A stretch of 51,385 nucleotides of DNA from PNAI01 sp964575715 (GCA_964575715.1 CAZNSG010000181.1:1-51385); one strand, 5' to 3'. Shown: positions 17,739 through 26,594, counted from the first letter of the stretch. The notes: generated by a model not told the origin, from the letters alone. Translations and numbers: made by a program.

Positions 17739-18302
17739 ATGCCCGGCATCGATGAAACCCGCCAGTTTGTGCCGCTCAAAATTGCGGTGCTCACAATTTC
17801 CGACACGCGCGCGCTCGCCGACGACAAGTCGGGTACGACGCTCGCCGAACGCATTATCAAGGCCGGCCACGCGGTCGGCGCACGCGCGATCGTGACCGAT
17901 GACGTGGAAAAAATCCGCGCGCAGGTGAAAGCCTGGATCGCTGATCCTGCGATCGACGTCATCGTCACCACCGGCGGCACCGGCTTTACCGGCCGCGACG
18001 TGACGCCGGAAGCGATCGAGCCGTTGTTCGAGAAGCGCATGGAAGCCTTCTCGACGCTCTTTATGCTGGTGAGCCACCAAAAAATCGGCACTTCGGCGAT
18101 CCAGACCCGCGCCACCGCCGGCGTTGCGGGCGCCACCTACATCTTCTGTCTGCCGGGCTCGCCCGGCGCCTGCAAAGATGCCTGGGACGAGATACTCGTC
18201 CACCAGCTCGATTACCGCTATCGCCCGTGCAACTTCGTCGAGCTCATGCCGCGGCTCGACGAGCACCTGCGCCGCCCCAAGGCCAAGGGCGCGACGGTGT
18301 GA
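17739..18302 (+). CDS. moaB: Molybdenum cofactor biosynthesis protein B
   Basis: The 187-residue protein has the MoaB/MogA fold with TISDTR near residue 18, VIVTTGGTGFTGRDVTPEAI near 76-95 (molybdopterin-binding loop) and a C-terminal LPGSPGACKDAWDEIL. It is predicted to adenylylate molybdopterin or bind it during Mo-cofactor synthesis. I use the ATG at 17739 (MPGIDETRQF); an upstream ATG at 17709 would add ten residues from poorly conserved sequence. The neighbouring minus-strand ModA-like gene may be functionally linked. Confidence 0.92.
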   Translation: MPGIDETRQFVPLKIAVLTISDTRALADDKSGTTLAERIIKAGHAVGARAIVTDDVEKIRAQVKAWIADPAIDVIVTTGGTGFTGRDVTPEAIEPLFEKRMEAFSTLFMLVSHQKIGTSAIQTRATAGVAGATYIFCLPGSPGACKDAWDEILVHQLDYRYRPCNFVELMPRLDEHLRRPKAKGATV

Positions 18303-18343
18303 TCGCGCCTTTACAGCAACATCAAGCTAACCTCAACTCTGTT

Positions 18344-18475
18344 CCCTCCCACTGAAAGAGGGAGGGTCAGGGTGGGGTTCTTTACAAAATCGATGTTGTA
18401 CCGTCGGCGACCCCCACCCGCCACGCCTTCGCCCTACGGGCTACGGCGGGCGACCTGCCCCTTTCAGGGGGAGGT
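18344..18475. repeat. Family B inverted repeat element between moaB and the binding-protein gene
   Basis: Left half CCCTCCCACTGAAAGAGGGA then GGGTGGGGTT; spacer of about 30 bases; right half GACCCCCACCC, a CGCC/GGCG hairpin and CCTGCCCCTTTCAGGGGGAG to 18475. It has the same order as the other empty copies. It lies between convergent genes and could act as a two-way terminator structure. Confidence 0.85.
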
Positions 18476-18543
18476 AAGTGAAACAGTTGCCGTGTACGTC
18501 TTGCCCGATGCTGCACTGTTCGCAGTCTTTGAGCGCAAATGCG

Positions 18544-19305
18544 TCAGCCCGGCTCCATGCCCTTGGTCTTGAGCACCGGAATGGCCGCGGGCGCTTTGAG
18601 AAATTCGATGAATTTCCGTGCGGCCTGCGCATCCTTGGAACCGGGGCTGATGCCTGCGGTCCACACCGTATAGCTCTGAATCTCCGCCGGCAGCGGCCCG
18701 GCGAGCTCGGCGCCGGCAATCGGCAGGATTTCGCTGATGAGCGTGAAAGCGAACTCCGCCTTGCCTTCGACGACGTTCGCGGCGGTCAGGCCGGAGCGGG
18801 TCTCCAGCACGGTTTTGTCCTTGAGCTGATCGGTGAGACCGAGGCGGCCGATCAGACTTGCCATGAGGGTGCCGCTTTGGCCCTCCTTGGAATAGGCAAT
18901 CGCCTTGGCATTGATGAGCATGCGCTTGAATGAATCGACCGTGCTGATGTCCGGTTTTGGTGCGCCGGCGCGGATCGCCACTCCGATGCCGATCTTGGCG
19001 ACATTGTTTTGCGAGCCGGCCGCGACCTTGCCGCCCTTGACCAAGTCCTCGACCATGGCTGGCGTAAGGATGACGACGTCAAAAGTTTCGCCGCCGTCGA
19101 TCTGCCGCTTGAGCGGAACTGCGGTGCCGAAGGTCGCCTTGACCTTGTGTTCGCTTGCGCGTTCGAACTGCGGGATCAGCGCCTCAAGCGCGGTCTTCAC
19201 CGCGACGGAGCTGATGACTTTGATCTCGGCGGCGCTGGCCGCAAAGCTTGCGGCTAACAAGGCGGCCAGTCCGATCGTCAGTGCAGTCGGTAATTTGGCT
19301 TTCAT
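18544..19305 (-). CDS. Periplasmic substrate-binding protein, ModA-like
   Basis: The ATG at 19305 follows GGAGG at ideal spacing and opens a signal peptide (MKAKLPTALTIGLAALLAASFAASAAE), so the longer frame to 19458 is not used. The mature part (253 residues in total) has the type 2 periplasmic-binding fold of molybdate-type proteins: KVISSVAVKTALEALIPQFE, FGTAVPLKRQID, FDVVILTPAMVEDLV and a late EFAFTLISEILP. No permease or ATPase is adjacent, and the ligand could be another oxyanion or organic compound. Proximity to moaB hints at molybdate but is weak. Confidence 0.82.
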   Translation of the reverse strand: MKAKLPTALTIGLAALLAASFAASAAEIKVISSVAVKTALEALIPQFERASEHKVKATFGTAVPLKRQIDGGETFDVVILTPAMVEDLVKGGKVAAGSQNNVAKIGIGVAIRAGAPKPDISTVDSFKRMLINAKAIAYSKEGQSGTLMASLIGRLGLTDQLKDKTVLETRSGLTAANVVEGKAEFAFTLISEILPIAGAELAGPLPAEIQSYTVWTAGISPGSKDAQAARKFIEFLKAPAAIPVLKTKGMEPG

Positions 19306-19458
19306 GGTGTTTCCTCCCTGACACAGATGCCAGCCGCGTCTCGTGCGCCGCTCGGCAGTCGTGCATTCGACCCATTCGGTCGCTGTTAGAATAACACTCG
19401 TAGCGGCTGAAATCCGCAACAAAGTGATCCGTGGTCCCAAGGCACGGCTGATAAGCAT

Positions 19459-19728
19459 TCAACGCGGCTCGCGTTGCGATTTGCGCCGCTTCGGGCTGCT
19501 CTGTTCCGTCCAGTAAGGCGAGCGCGGGTTATGAATGCAGAACGACGTTGTGCCCCATAAGAACATATCGGCACGGCACTGCTCGAACGTGCGGTAGTGG
19601 CACATGGCAACCACCCAGTCGCCTCCCTTGTTGGCTTGCAGGCACCACGGCGGCTCGTATTGGGCATGGCTCGGTCCGGCGCCGATCAACACAGCTGCCG
19701 TAGACATCGCAAGGAACATGCTCCGCAT
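19459..19728 (-). CDS. Small secreted DUF3551 protein
   Basis: The 89-residue protein starts at 19728 with GGAGG eight bases upstream. It has a signal peptide (MRSMFLAMSTAAVLIGAGPSHA), then the DUF3551 pattern PWCLQ...CHYRTFEQCRADMF...FCIHNP with conserved cysteines, and a basic tail. The family is abundant in Bradyrhizobium relatives and has no known function. It lies upstream of and on the same strand as the ModA-like gene, 153 bases away. Confidence 0.8.
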   Translation of the reverse strand: MRSMFLAMSTAAVLIGAGPSHAQYEPPWCLQANKGGDWVVAMCHYRTFEQCRADMFLWGTTSFCIHNPRSPYWTEQSSPKRRKSQREPR

Positions 19729-19764
19729 CGCCGCGTCCTCCCGCTGAAGAATCAACCGCCAATT

Positions 19765-19824
19765 CTTGGATCAATAAGCCTTGGATCAACAAGTCTTGGA
19801 TCAATAAGCCTTGGAACAACAATA
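19765..19824. repeat. 15-bp tandem repeat, four units
   Basis: Units CTTGGATCAATAAGC, CTTGGATCAACAAGT, CTTGGATCAATAAGC and CTTGGAACAACAATA are contiguous. A second shorter repeat of GCGAGGC at about 12-base period follows (about 19847-19880). The frames through it are open on both strands because 15 is a multiple of three, but no gene is supported. It lies in the 244-base gap between the divergent DUF3551 and radical SAM genes. Confidence 0.85.
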
Positions 19825-19972
19825 GGCCCCGAGAGTGGTCACAAGCGAGGCCGCATGCGAGGCCAAAAGCGAGGCGCTTGAGCGACGATCTTTGGATCAA
19901 TCCGCCGATCTGCCAGTCGGACCATTTCATGGCGAATAATGTTCTTGTTTTGTTCACAAGTTTCGGCTATCA

Positions 19973-21151
19973 ATGGCAGCCATGCCCCGCTCATCCACAG
20001 CCCGTCGCAGCCCGCCGGCGCCGATGCTCTCCGCGCCGGCGGGCGATCCCGCCGATGTCGGCATTCTTGGTAACTGGGTTGACAGCGCGCGCCGGCGCGG
20101 ACGCGGCACGCTTTCCAATGCGTCCGGCCGCTTTGAACCGATCGCTCGCATTGCCTTCGATGACGGCTGGCAGAGCCTCGACGAATTGCCGCAGTTTGCC
20201 ACCACTGTGAGCATCGACTCGGCACGCAAGATCATCACCCGCAACAACTCGCCCGACATTCCCTTTGACCGCTCGATCAATCCCTATCGTGGCTGCGAGC
20301 ACGGCTGCGTCTATTGCTATGCGCGGCCGACGCATGCCTATCTCGGTCTCTCGCCCGGGCTCGATTTCGAATCCAAGCTGTTTGTAAAGCCCGACGCGCC
20401 GGCGCTGCTTGAGCGCGAATTGTCGGCGCCGGGCTACGAGCCGCGCATGCTCGCGATCGGCACCAACACCGATCCCTACCAGCCCATCGAGCGCAAGTAT
20501 CAGGTGATGCGCGGCATCCTCGAAGTGCTGGAACGTGCCGGCCATCCGGTCGGCATTGTCACCAAATCGGCGCTCATTCTGCGCGATCTCGACATTCTCG
20601 CCCGCATGGCAGAGCGCAATCTGGTCAAGGTCGCGCTCTCGGTCACCACGCTCGATGCCAGCCTCGCGCGCAAAATGGAGCCGCGCGCCGCCACTCCCGC
20701 CCGCCGGCTCGAAGCCTTGCGCCAATTGGCGGGCGCGGGGGTGCCGACATCGGTCATGGTGGCGCCTGTGATACCTGCGATCAATGATGCCGAGATCGAG
20801 CGCATTCTCGATGCCGCGGCGCTCGCAGGCTGCAAGGGCGCGGGCCATGTGATCTTGCGGCTGCCGCTTGAACTGCGCGAATTGTTCCGCGAATGGCTCA
20901 AAGAGAATTTCCCCGATCGCGAGAGTCATGTGTTCAAGCTGATCCGCGACATGCGTGGCGGCAAGGACTACGATTCAACCTTCGGCAAGCGCATGACCGG
21001 CACCGGACCTTATGCCTGGATGATCGGCCGCAGATTCGAGACCGCCTGCGCCAAACTCGGCCTCAACCGGAGCAAGTCTCCGCTTACCACCGCGCATTTT
21101 CGCCCGCCGCGGCCGCGCGCGCAGCAATTGAGCTTGTTCGGGCCTGACTGA
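19973..21151 (+). CDS. PA0069-family radical SAM protein
   Basis: The 392-residue protein has the radical SAM cluster motif CEHGCVYCYA (C-x3-C-x2-C) near residues 106-115 within INPYRGCEHGCVYC, followed by a TIM-barrel-like region (MLAIGTNTDPYQPIE, VGIVTKSALILRDLDIL). It belongs with the SplB-like 'Rv2578c/PA0069' group, whose reaction is unknown. The N-terminus (about residues 1-40) is Ser/Pro-rich. Start at ATG 19973, with another in-frame ATG at 19982. rnhB follows 77 bases later on the same strand. Confidence 0.9.
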   Translation: MAAMPRSSTARRSPPAPMLSAPAGDPADVGILGNWVDSARRRGRGTLSNASGRFEPIARIAFDDGWQSLDELPQFATTVSIDSARKIITRNNSPDIPFDRSINPYRGCEHGCVYCYARPTHAYLGLSPGLDFESKLFVKPDAPALLERELSAPGYEPRMLAIGTNTDPYQPIERKYQVMRGILEVLERAGHPVGIVTKSALILRDLDILARMAERNLVKVALSVTTLDASLARKMEPRAATPARRLEALRQLAGAGVPTSVMVAPVIPAINDAEIERILDAAALAGCKGAGHVILRLPLELRELFREWLKENFPDRESHVFKLIRDMRGGKDYDSTFGKRMTGTGPYAWMIGRRFETACAKLGLNRSKSPLTTAHFRPPRPRAQQLSLFGPD

Positions 21152-21228
21152 GCGGGTTGTCCACGCAAGGTCCTGCGCGCAATGCAAGAAGATTGACTTG
21201 AGCGCAGTCGCGCGCAGGATCGTGCGCG

Positions 21229-21951
21229 ATGAGTCTCGCCGCACAACGCGCCCGCCTGCCGCTCTACGAGCCGATTGCGCGTCCAACCTTTGCGCGCGAG
21301 CGCGCGGCGCTCAGGCGCGGGATTTGGCCGGTCGCCGGTTGCGACGAGGCGGGCAGGGGCCCGCTTGCCGGTCCGGTGGCCGCCGCCGCCGTCATTCTCG
21401 ATCCCAAGCGAATTCCCAGGGGTCTCGACGATTCAAAGAAGCTCAATCCGGAACAACGCGAAAGACTCTATCTGCAGATTTGTTCCAGCGCCGAAGTGGC
21501 CGTCGCCTTTGCCTCCACCGCCCGCATCGACCGCGACAACATCCGGCAAGCTTCACTATGGGCGCTGGCGCGCGCGGTCGCGGCGCTGCCAAAGGCCCAG
21601 CTCGTGTTCGTCGACGGCTGCGACCGCATCGATATCGCTTGCGAATGCCGCCCGGTCATCCATGGCGACGCCCTGGTGGCTTCGATTGCCGCAGCCTCCA
21701 TTGTCGCCAAGGTCACGCGCGACCGGCTGATGATACGGCTCGGGGCAATGCATCCCGGCTACGGCTTTGAACGCCACATGGGCTATAGCGTGCCCGAGCA
21801 TTTCGCAGCCCTCAAACGGCTCGGGCCTACGATTCATCACCGCCGGTCGTTCGCTCCGGTCGCGGCATTCTACGGCACCACCGGCAATGATCCGGATAAC
21901 GATCCGGATAAAGTGACCGATCCGGATAGTGTGAGCGTGTTGCCTCTCTAG
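21229..21951 (+). CDS. rnhB: Ribonuclease HII
   Basis: The 240-residue enzyme cuts RNA in RNA-DNA hybrids, including single ribonucleotides in DNA. Catalytic residues lie in CDEAGRGPLAGPV near 38-50, FVDGCDRI near 126 and AASIVAKVTRDRLM near 157-170. The core ends at HHRRSFAPV; the last 20 or so residues are an unusual low-complexity tail (NDPDNDPDKVTDPDS) encoded by three GATCCGGATA units, probably a recent repeat expansion. Confidence 0.95.
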   Translation: MSLAAQRARLPLYEPIARPTFARERAALRRGIWPVAGCDEAGRGPLAGPVAAAAVILDPKRIPRGLDDSKKLNPEQRERLYLQICSSAEVAVAFASTARIDRDNIRQASLWALARAVAALPKAQLVFVDGCDRIDIACECRPVIHGDALVASIAAASIVAKVTRDRLMIRLGAMHPGYGFERHMGYSVPEHFAALKRLGPTIHHRRSFAPVAAFYGTTGNDPDNDPDKVTDPDSVSVLPL

Positions 21952-22006
21952 TGCCCGCGCGCTAGATCGTATCCCGTTGGTGTTGAGCGATTTCCAAACC
22001 CCGCTC

Positions 22007-22111
22007 ATTCCCGCGGAAGCGGGAATCCAGATGTTGAAAGCTTGGAATCTCAGCTCTGGGTCCCCGCCGTCAGGGCGTTCACGCCCGTCTTCGACGGGCT
22101 ATGCGCGGGGA
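22007..22111. repeat. Palindromic repeat family E in the rnhB-glycosyltransferase gap
   Basis: ATTCCCGC/GCGGGAAT (22007-22026) and a larger inverted repeat from TCCCCGC (22061) to GCGGGGA (22111) enclose GGGCGTTCACGCCCGTCTTC. The inner unit recurs in reverse orientation at 36514-36545. The 233-base gap holds no gene. Confidence 0.75.
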
Positions 22112-22184
22112 CGAGCGAATCCTTGGGCAGATTCTACGCGCGCGACATACGCGCTAGTCACATGGGTAGGTCTGTGCGGTAACG

Positions 22185-23858
22185 ATGCTCCACGTCACGC
22201 TCTTTGTCGAATTCCTGCGTTCGCGCCCGCAGCTCACGGTCTGGGTGATGGCGCTTGTGCAAGGCGTGCTGTGGACGCTGGTGCCGGTATTTTTCTATTC
22301 CGCGCCGCCTGGTCAACTCCCCGAAACAATCGCCATCGGTCATGAATTCCAGCTTGGCACCTATTTGGGGCCGCCGCTGGCCTACTGGCTCGCCGACGTC
22401 GCCTACGCCGCCGGCAGGTTCGGGGTCTATCTGCTCGCGCAAGCTTGCGTTGTCGTGACTTATTGGGCGGTTTTTACGCTCGGCTGCGCGATCGTGGGCG
22501 CGCGTCACGCCGCCTTCGCGGTGGTGCTGATGGGCGGCATTTACGCCTTCACGGTGCCGACGCCGGAGTTCGGGCCCGCGGTGCTTGCCATGGCGCTATG
22601 GGCGCTAGCGCTGCTGCATTTCTGGCGGGCGGCGGGCGAGGGGCGTCTCGTCTATTGGCTCGCGCTCGGTTTGGATCTCGGGCTCCTGCTGCTCACCAGT
22701 TATGCTGCGATCATCCTGGTCGCTCTGTTGCTCGCGTACCTGCTCATTACCGAGCGCGGGCGCGCGCAATTTACCGACATCGGACCCTGGATCGCCGGCA
22801 TCGTTATTGTGCTGCTCAATTTTGCGCAATTGATCTGGCTCGATCATCCGCGCGGCGCCGCGCTGGCGCCGGCCGCGATGAACCTCCAGGCAAATCCCAT
22901 GGCCGGCCTGCGCCTGCTCGCGTGGCTTATAGCCGCGCATGCCGGGCTTGCCATAATCGTTGTGCTCGCCATCGGACTGCCGGCGATGCAGCGCAAGGAG
23001 CGGCCGACGGTCGATCGCGCGCCGGTCGATCCCGACGGCCGATACTTCATCTATTTCTTTGCGCTCGCGCCCGCTGTCGCGATGACCATATTCGCCATGC
23101 TGTTCGGAGGAACCGCGCCGATTCCGGTCGCCCCGCTTGCGGTGCTCTCCGGACTAGCCGTCATGGCAGCCGCACCCGACAGCGTGCGGCTCGTGCATCA
23201 GCGCTTCGCCGGCTACGTCTGGGCCGCGCTGGTCATTCTTCCGCCGCTGCTGGCGATCGGCGCCGTCACCGCGCTGCCGTGGATCTACCGGCTTGATCTC
23301 GGCATCGGCCAGCCGGCGGCCGAGATGGGGCGCTTCTTCGGCGAAAGTTTCCAGCGCCGTACCGGCAAGCCGCTTGCGATTGTGGCCGGCGATGAGCGCA
23401 CCGCCGCGCTCATCGCGCTCACGGCGCCGAGCCGCCCGAGCCTTTATCTTGACGCTACGCCCGAGCGCACGCCCTGGATAAGCAGGCAGGACATCGAGAG
23501 CAAAGGGGCCGTGGTGGTGTGGCCGACCACCGACACCACCGGCGCGCCGCCGGCAGCGATCCGGGCGCGCTTCCCCGATCTCGTGCCGGACGTGCCGCGC
23601 GTCTTCGCGCGTCCGGTGCAAGGCCGCCTGCAGCTCACGCGCATCGGCTGGGGCGTGATCCGCCCGCGCAGCGCGGTGTCCGAACCGCTGGCACTGCCAC
23701 AGCCACAAGCGCAACCTCAGCCACCGCCACCGCCGGAGCCTCAACCGCCGCCACTGGTGCAGCCACCGCCGCCGCAGGCACAACCTCAGCCGCGGCCGCA
23801 AGCACAGCCACCGCAGCGGCCGCAGCAGCGGCAACAGCAGCAACCACAGCCGCGATAA
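22185..23858 (+). CDS. Polytopic membrane protein, glycosyltransferase-39/83-like, with Pro/Gln-rich tail
   Basis: The 557-residue protein has about ten hydrophobic spans between residues 15 and 375, a domain with a conserved-looking core (GNERTAAL-like AGDERTAALIALTAPSRPSLY near 403-424) and the layout of ArnT/PMT-type membrane glycosyltransferases. Expected acceptors are lipid A or lipid-linked sugars, but I do not see a decisive motif. The last 55 residues are almost only Pro, Gln and Ala (PQPQAQPQPPPPPEPQ...), from simple-sequence DNA at about 23690-23855. Start is the ATG at 22185. It converges on the uracil-DNA glycosylase gene. Confidence 0.7.
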   Translation: MLHVTLFVEFLRSRPQLTVWVMALVQGVLWTLVPVFFYSAPPGQLPETIAIGHEFQLGTYLGPPLAYWLADVAYAAGRFGVYLLAQACVVVTYWAVFTLGCAIVGARHAAFAVVLMGGIYAFTVPTPEFGPAVLAMALWALALLHFWRAAGEGRLVYWLALGLDLGLLLLTSYAAIILVALLLAYLLITERGRAQFTDIGPWIAGIVIVLLNFAQLIWLDHPRGAALAPAAMNLQANPMAGLRLLAWLIAAHAGLAIIVVLAIGLPAMQRKERPTVDRAPVDPDGRYFIYFFALAPAVAMTIFAMLFGGTAPIPVAPLAVLSGLAVMAAAPDSVRLVHQRFAGYVWAALVILPPLLAIGAVTALPWIYRLDLGIGQPAAEMGRFFGESFQRRTGKPLAIVAGDERTAALIALTAPSRPSLYLDATPERTPWISRQDIESKGAVVVWPTTDTTGAPPAAIRARFPDLVPDVPRVFARPVQGRLQLTRIGWGVIRPRSAVSEPLALPQPQAQPQPPPPPEPQPPPLVQPPPPQAQPQPRPQAQPPQRPQQRQQQQPQPR

Positions 23859-23915
23859 CGGCTTCTGTCAAATTCCGCATGGCGGCCAAAAATTCCTGCC
23901 GATCCGCGGTGAACC

Positions 23916-24824
23916 TTACGCCGTGAGCGCCTTCCTGATCGCCAGAAAATCCCGCCAGGCCAGCCGTTTGGCGATGGGCGTGCGCAGGAGATAGGCCGGA
24001 TGCAGCGTCGGCATGGCGCGGATCTCGCGCGTGCCGCTGGCAAAATTGAACCAGCGCCCGCGCATCTTTAGAATTCCTTCCTTGACGCCGAGCAAGGTCT
24101 GCGCCGACGGCCCGCCCAGGCAGACCAGTACGTCGGGGTCGCAAAGCGCGATCTGGCGCAAGAGGAATGGCAGGCAGATCGCCGCCTCTTGCGGCGTCGG
24201 CGTGCGGTTGCCGGGCGGCCGCCACGGCACGATATTGGCGATATAGGCTTGCGTGCGGTCGAGCTCGATCGCTGCGAGCATGCGATCGAGCAGCTTGCCC
24301 GAGCGGCCGACGAAGGGCAGACCCTGCCGATCCTCCTCGTAACCCGGAGCCTCACCCACCAACATTATGCGCGCGCGTGGGTTGCCGTCGGCGAACACGA
24401 GCTGCGTGGCGGTGGCCTTGAGCGCGCAACCCTCGAAGCGATCAAGAATGCCCCGCAACGCGTCGAGCGAAGCGGCGCTGCGCGCAGCCTCGCGCGCCGC
24501 CATCACCGCGGCATCCGGCGAGAGCGGCGCCGCGCTGCTGCTCCCTCCCCCAGGGAACCCGGGCTTGCCCGGGTTCCCCCTTATCGTGCGCAAGTCGGGC
24601 AAGCCCGACTTGCGTTGGGGGAGGGTTGGGGAGGGGGGTGAACTTAACCGATCAGCGCGTTCCGATGCGGCGCTCACGCCAGAAACGGATTGAATGACAG
24701 GAGCGGGTTGCGGTGACGGTGCAGTGAGTAAATCATTTGGTGTCTCGCCGACCGCGCAATCGACTCCTGCCTCGGTATAGAAGGCGAGCAATTCGCGGGC
24801 GGCGTCGGCGCGGTTTTGGTTCAT
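23916..24824 (-). CDS. Uracil-DNA glycosylase, family 4-like, with in-frame repeat insert
   Basis: The 302-residue protein starts at ATG 24824 (MNQNRADAARELLAFY). The catalytic domain has motif 1 GEAPGYEEDRQGLPFVG near residue 150 and the second motif HPAYLLR near 280. Of the four Fe-S cysteines expected in classic family 4 enzymes, two positions look replaced (CALK instead of CxxC, and WRPPGNR instead of CRPPGNR), so it may lack the cluster; cluster-free alphaproteobacterial forms are known. Residues about 61-97 are translated from a composite repeat element and are Pro/Gly/Lys-rich, lying in the variable linker before the catalytic domain. Confidence 0.88.
   Translation of the reverse strand: MNQNRADAARELLAFYTEAGVDCAVGETPNDLLTAPSPQPAPVIQSVSGVSAASERADRLSSPPSPTLPQRKSGLPDLRTIRGNPGKPGFPGGGSSSAAPLSPDAAVMAAREAARSAASLDALRGILDRFEGCALKATATQLVFADGNPRARIMLVGEAPGYEEDRQGLPFVGRSGKLLDRMLAAIELDRTQAYIANIVPWRPPGNRTPTPQEAAICLPFLLRQIALCDPDVLVCLGGPSAQTLLGVKEGILKMRGRWFNFASGTREIRAMPTLHPAYLLRTPIAKRLAWRDFLAIRKALTA
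24541..24640. repeat. Composite repeat (family A inside B) within the UDG gene
   Basis: Outer blocks CTCCCTCCCCC (24541) and GGGGGAGGGTTGGGGAGGGG (from 24617) enclose two family A hairpins, 24554-24577 (arms GGAACCCGGGC/GCCCGGGTTCC) and 24589-24614 (arms CGCAAGTCGGG/CCCGACTTGCG). The UDG reading frame continues through without a stop. Confidence 0.88.
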
Positions 24825-24913
24825 GGCTGAGCGGCATTCTTTACCACAGCCGAGCGCGCGCTGGCGATTGTGGCTGCGGCGCAAACGTGGAAAAAGGGGG
24901 CGAGGAGACCGCC

Positions 24914-26560
24914 ATGGCCGAATCGTCCGCGCGCGAGGCAATGGAATTCGACGTTGTCATCGTCGGCGCCGGGCCTGCCGGGCTCGCCGCCGCGATCCGG
25001 CTCAAGCAGATTTCTCCCGCCATCAGCGTGGTCGTGGTCGAGAAGGGCTCCGAGGTCGGCGCGCATATTCTCTCCGGCGCGGTGATCGATCCGGTAGCGC
25101 TCGATCGATTACTGCCCGAGTGGCGCAGCGAAGACACGCCGATCAAGACCGCCGTCACAAGCGACCGCTTCTACTGGCTGGGACCTTCCGGCGCGCTGCG
25201 CCTGCCCAATATTCTGCTGCCGCCGCTGATGGGCAACCACGGCAATTTCATTGTCTCGCTCGGCAATGTCTGCCGCTGGCTTGCGCGCAAGGCCGAGGCG
25301 CTTGGCGTCGAGATCTATCCCGGCTTTGCCGCCACCGAGCTGCTTTATGACGGCGATGCGGTCGCCGGCATCGCCACCGGCGACATGGGCATCGGCAAGG
25401 ACGGCAAGCCCAAAGACAGCTTCACCCGCGGCATGGAGCTGCGCGCGAAATACACGCTGTTCGCGGAAGGCGCGCGCGGAAGTCTATCGAAGACTTTGCT
25501 GGCGAAATTCCAGCTCGACCGCGCAAGCGAGCCGCAAAAATTCGGCATCGGTCTCAAGGAACTCTGGCAGGTCGCGCCAGACAAGCACCGGCGCGGACTG
25601 GTGCAGCACACATTCGGCTGGCCGCTCGACAATGCGACCGGCGGAGGATCATTCCTTTATCACCTCGACGAAAATCTGGTCTCGGTTGGTTTTGTGCTCC
25701 ATCTCAATTACCGCAATCCCTATCTTTCCCCGTTCGAGGAATTTCAGCGTTTCAAGACCCATCCGCTGGTGCGCGACACAATCGAAGGCGGCAAGCGGCT
25801 CTCCTATGGCGCCCGCGCGCTCACCGAGGGCGGATTTCAGTCGGTGCCCAAGCTGGTCTTTCCCGGCGGCGCGTTGCTCGGCTGTGCTGCCGGCTTCATG
25901 AACGTGCCGCGCATCAAGGGCAGCCACAACGCCATGCTTTCAGGCATGCTGGCCGCCGAGCATGCGGCGGCAGCGCTTAAAGCCGGCCGCGCGCGCGATG
26001 AACTTGACGGCTACGAGGCGGCCTGGCGCTCCTCCGACATCGGCCGTGATTTATGGCGGGTGCGCAATGCCAAGCCGCTGTGGTCGAAGCTCGGCACGTT
26101 TATCGGCATCGCGGCCGGCGGCCTCGACATGTGGGCCAATACGTTTGGCCTTTCGCTCTTTGGCACGCTCGGCCACGGCAAGCCGGATTCGGACACCTTG
26201 CTTTCCGCGGCGCGCTGCCGGCCGCTCGTCTATGCCAAGCCCGACGGCAAGTTCACCTTCGACCGTCTCTCCTCGGTGTTTCTCTCCAACACCAATCACG
26301 AGGAAGACCAGCCGCGCCATCTCAAGGTCGCCGACATGGCGCTGCTAAAGTCCTCCGAGCACGATATTTTTGCTGGACCCTCGCAGCGTTATTGCCCGGC
26401 CGGCGTTTATGAGTGGGCCGATGAGGGTGGCGCGCCGAAGTTCGTGATCAACGCGCAGAACTGCGTGCACTGCAAGACCTGCGATATCAAGGACCCCAAC
26501 CGCAACATCGCATGGGTGGCGCCCGAAGGCGGCGGCGGGCCGAATTACCAGAATATGTGA
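24914..26560 (+). CDS. Electron transfer flavoprotein-ubiquinone oxidoreductase
   Basis: The 548-residue membrane-associated enzyme passes electrons from ETF (fatty-acid and amino-acid oxidation) to ubiquinone. It has the FAD-binding VVIVGAGPAGLAAAIRLKQ near residues 12-30, the quinone-site region VPRIKGSHNAMLSGMLAAEH near 330, and C-terminal 4Fe-4S ligands in RYCPAG and NCVHCKTCDIKDP. The ATG at 24914 follows GAGGAG; the frame open from 24737 is not used. It is divergent from the UDG gene, 89 bases apart. Confidence 0.95.
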   Translation: MAESSAREAMEFDVVIVGAGPAGLAAAIRLKQISPAISVVVVEKGSEVGAHILSGAVIDPVALDRLLPEWRSEDTPIKTAVTSDRFYWLGPSGALRLPNILLPPLMGNHGNFIVSLGNVCRWLARKAEALGVEIYPGFAATELLYDGDAVAGIATGDMGIGKDGKPKDSFTRGMELRAKYTLFAEGARGSLSKTLLAKFQLDRASEPQKFGIGLKELWQVAPDKHRRGLVQHTFGWPLDNATGGGSFLYHLDENLVSVGFVLHLNYRNPYLSPFEEFQRFKTHPLVRDTIEGGKRLSYGARALTEGGFQSVPKLVFPGGALLGCAAGFMNVPRIKGSHNAMLSGMLAAEHAAAALKAGRARDELDGYEAAWRSSDIGRDLWRVRNAKPLWSKLGTFIGIAAGGLDMWANTFGLSLFGTLGHGKPDSDTLLSAARCRPLVYAKPDGKFTFDRLSSVFLSNTNHEEDQPRHLKVADMALLKSSEHDIFAGPSQRYCPAGVYEWADEGGAPKFVINAQNCVHCKTCDIKDPNRNIAWVAPEGGGGPNYQNM

Positions 26561-26594
26561 AGGCTACTATTTGGGTTCAGGCTTGGCCGGGCTA

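Noticed and set aside
19529..19957. Minus-strand frame through the 15-bp tandem repeat (IQGLLIQDLLIQ...)
   Set aside because: Openness follows from the repeat length being divisible by three; the DUF3551 gene in another register has a good ribosome site.
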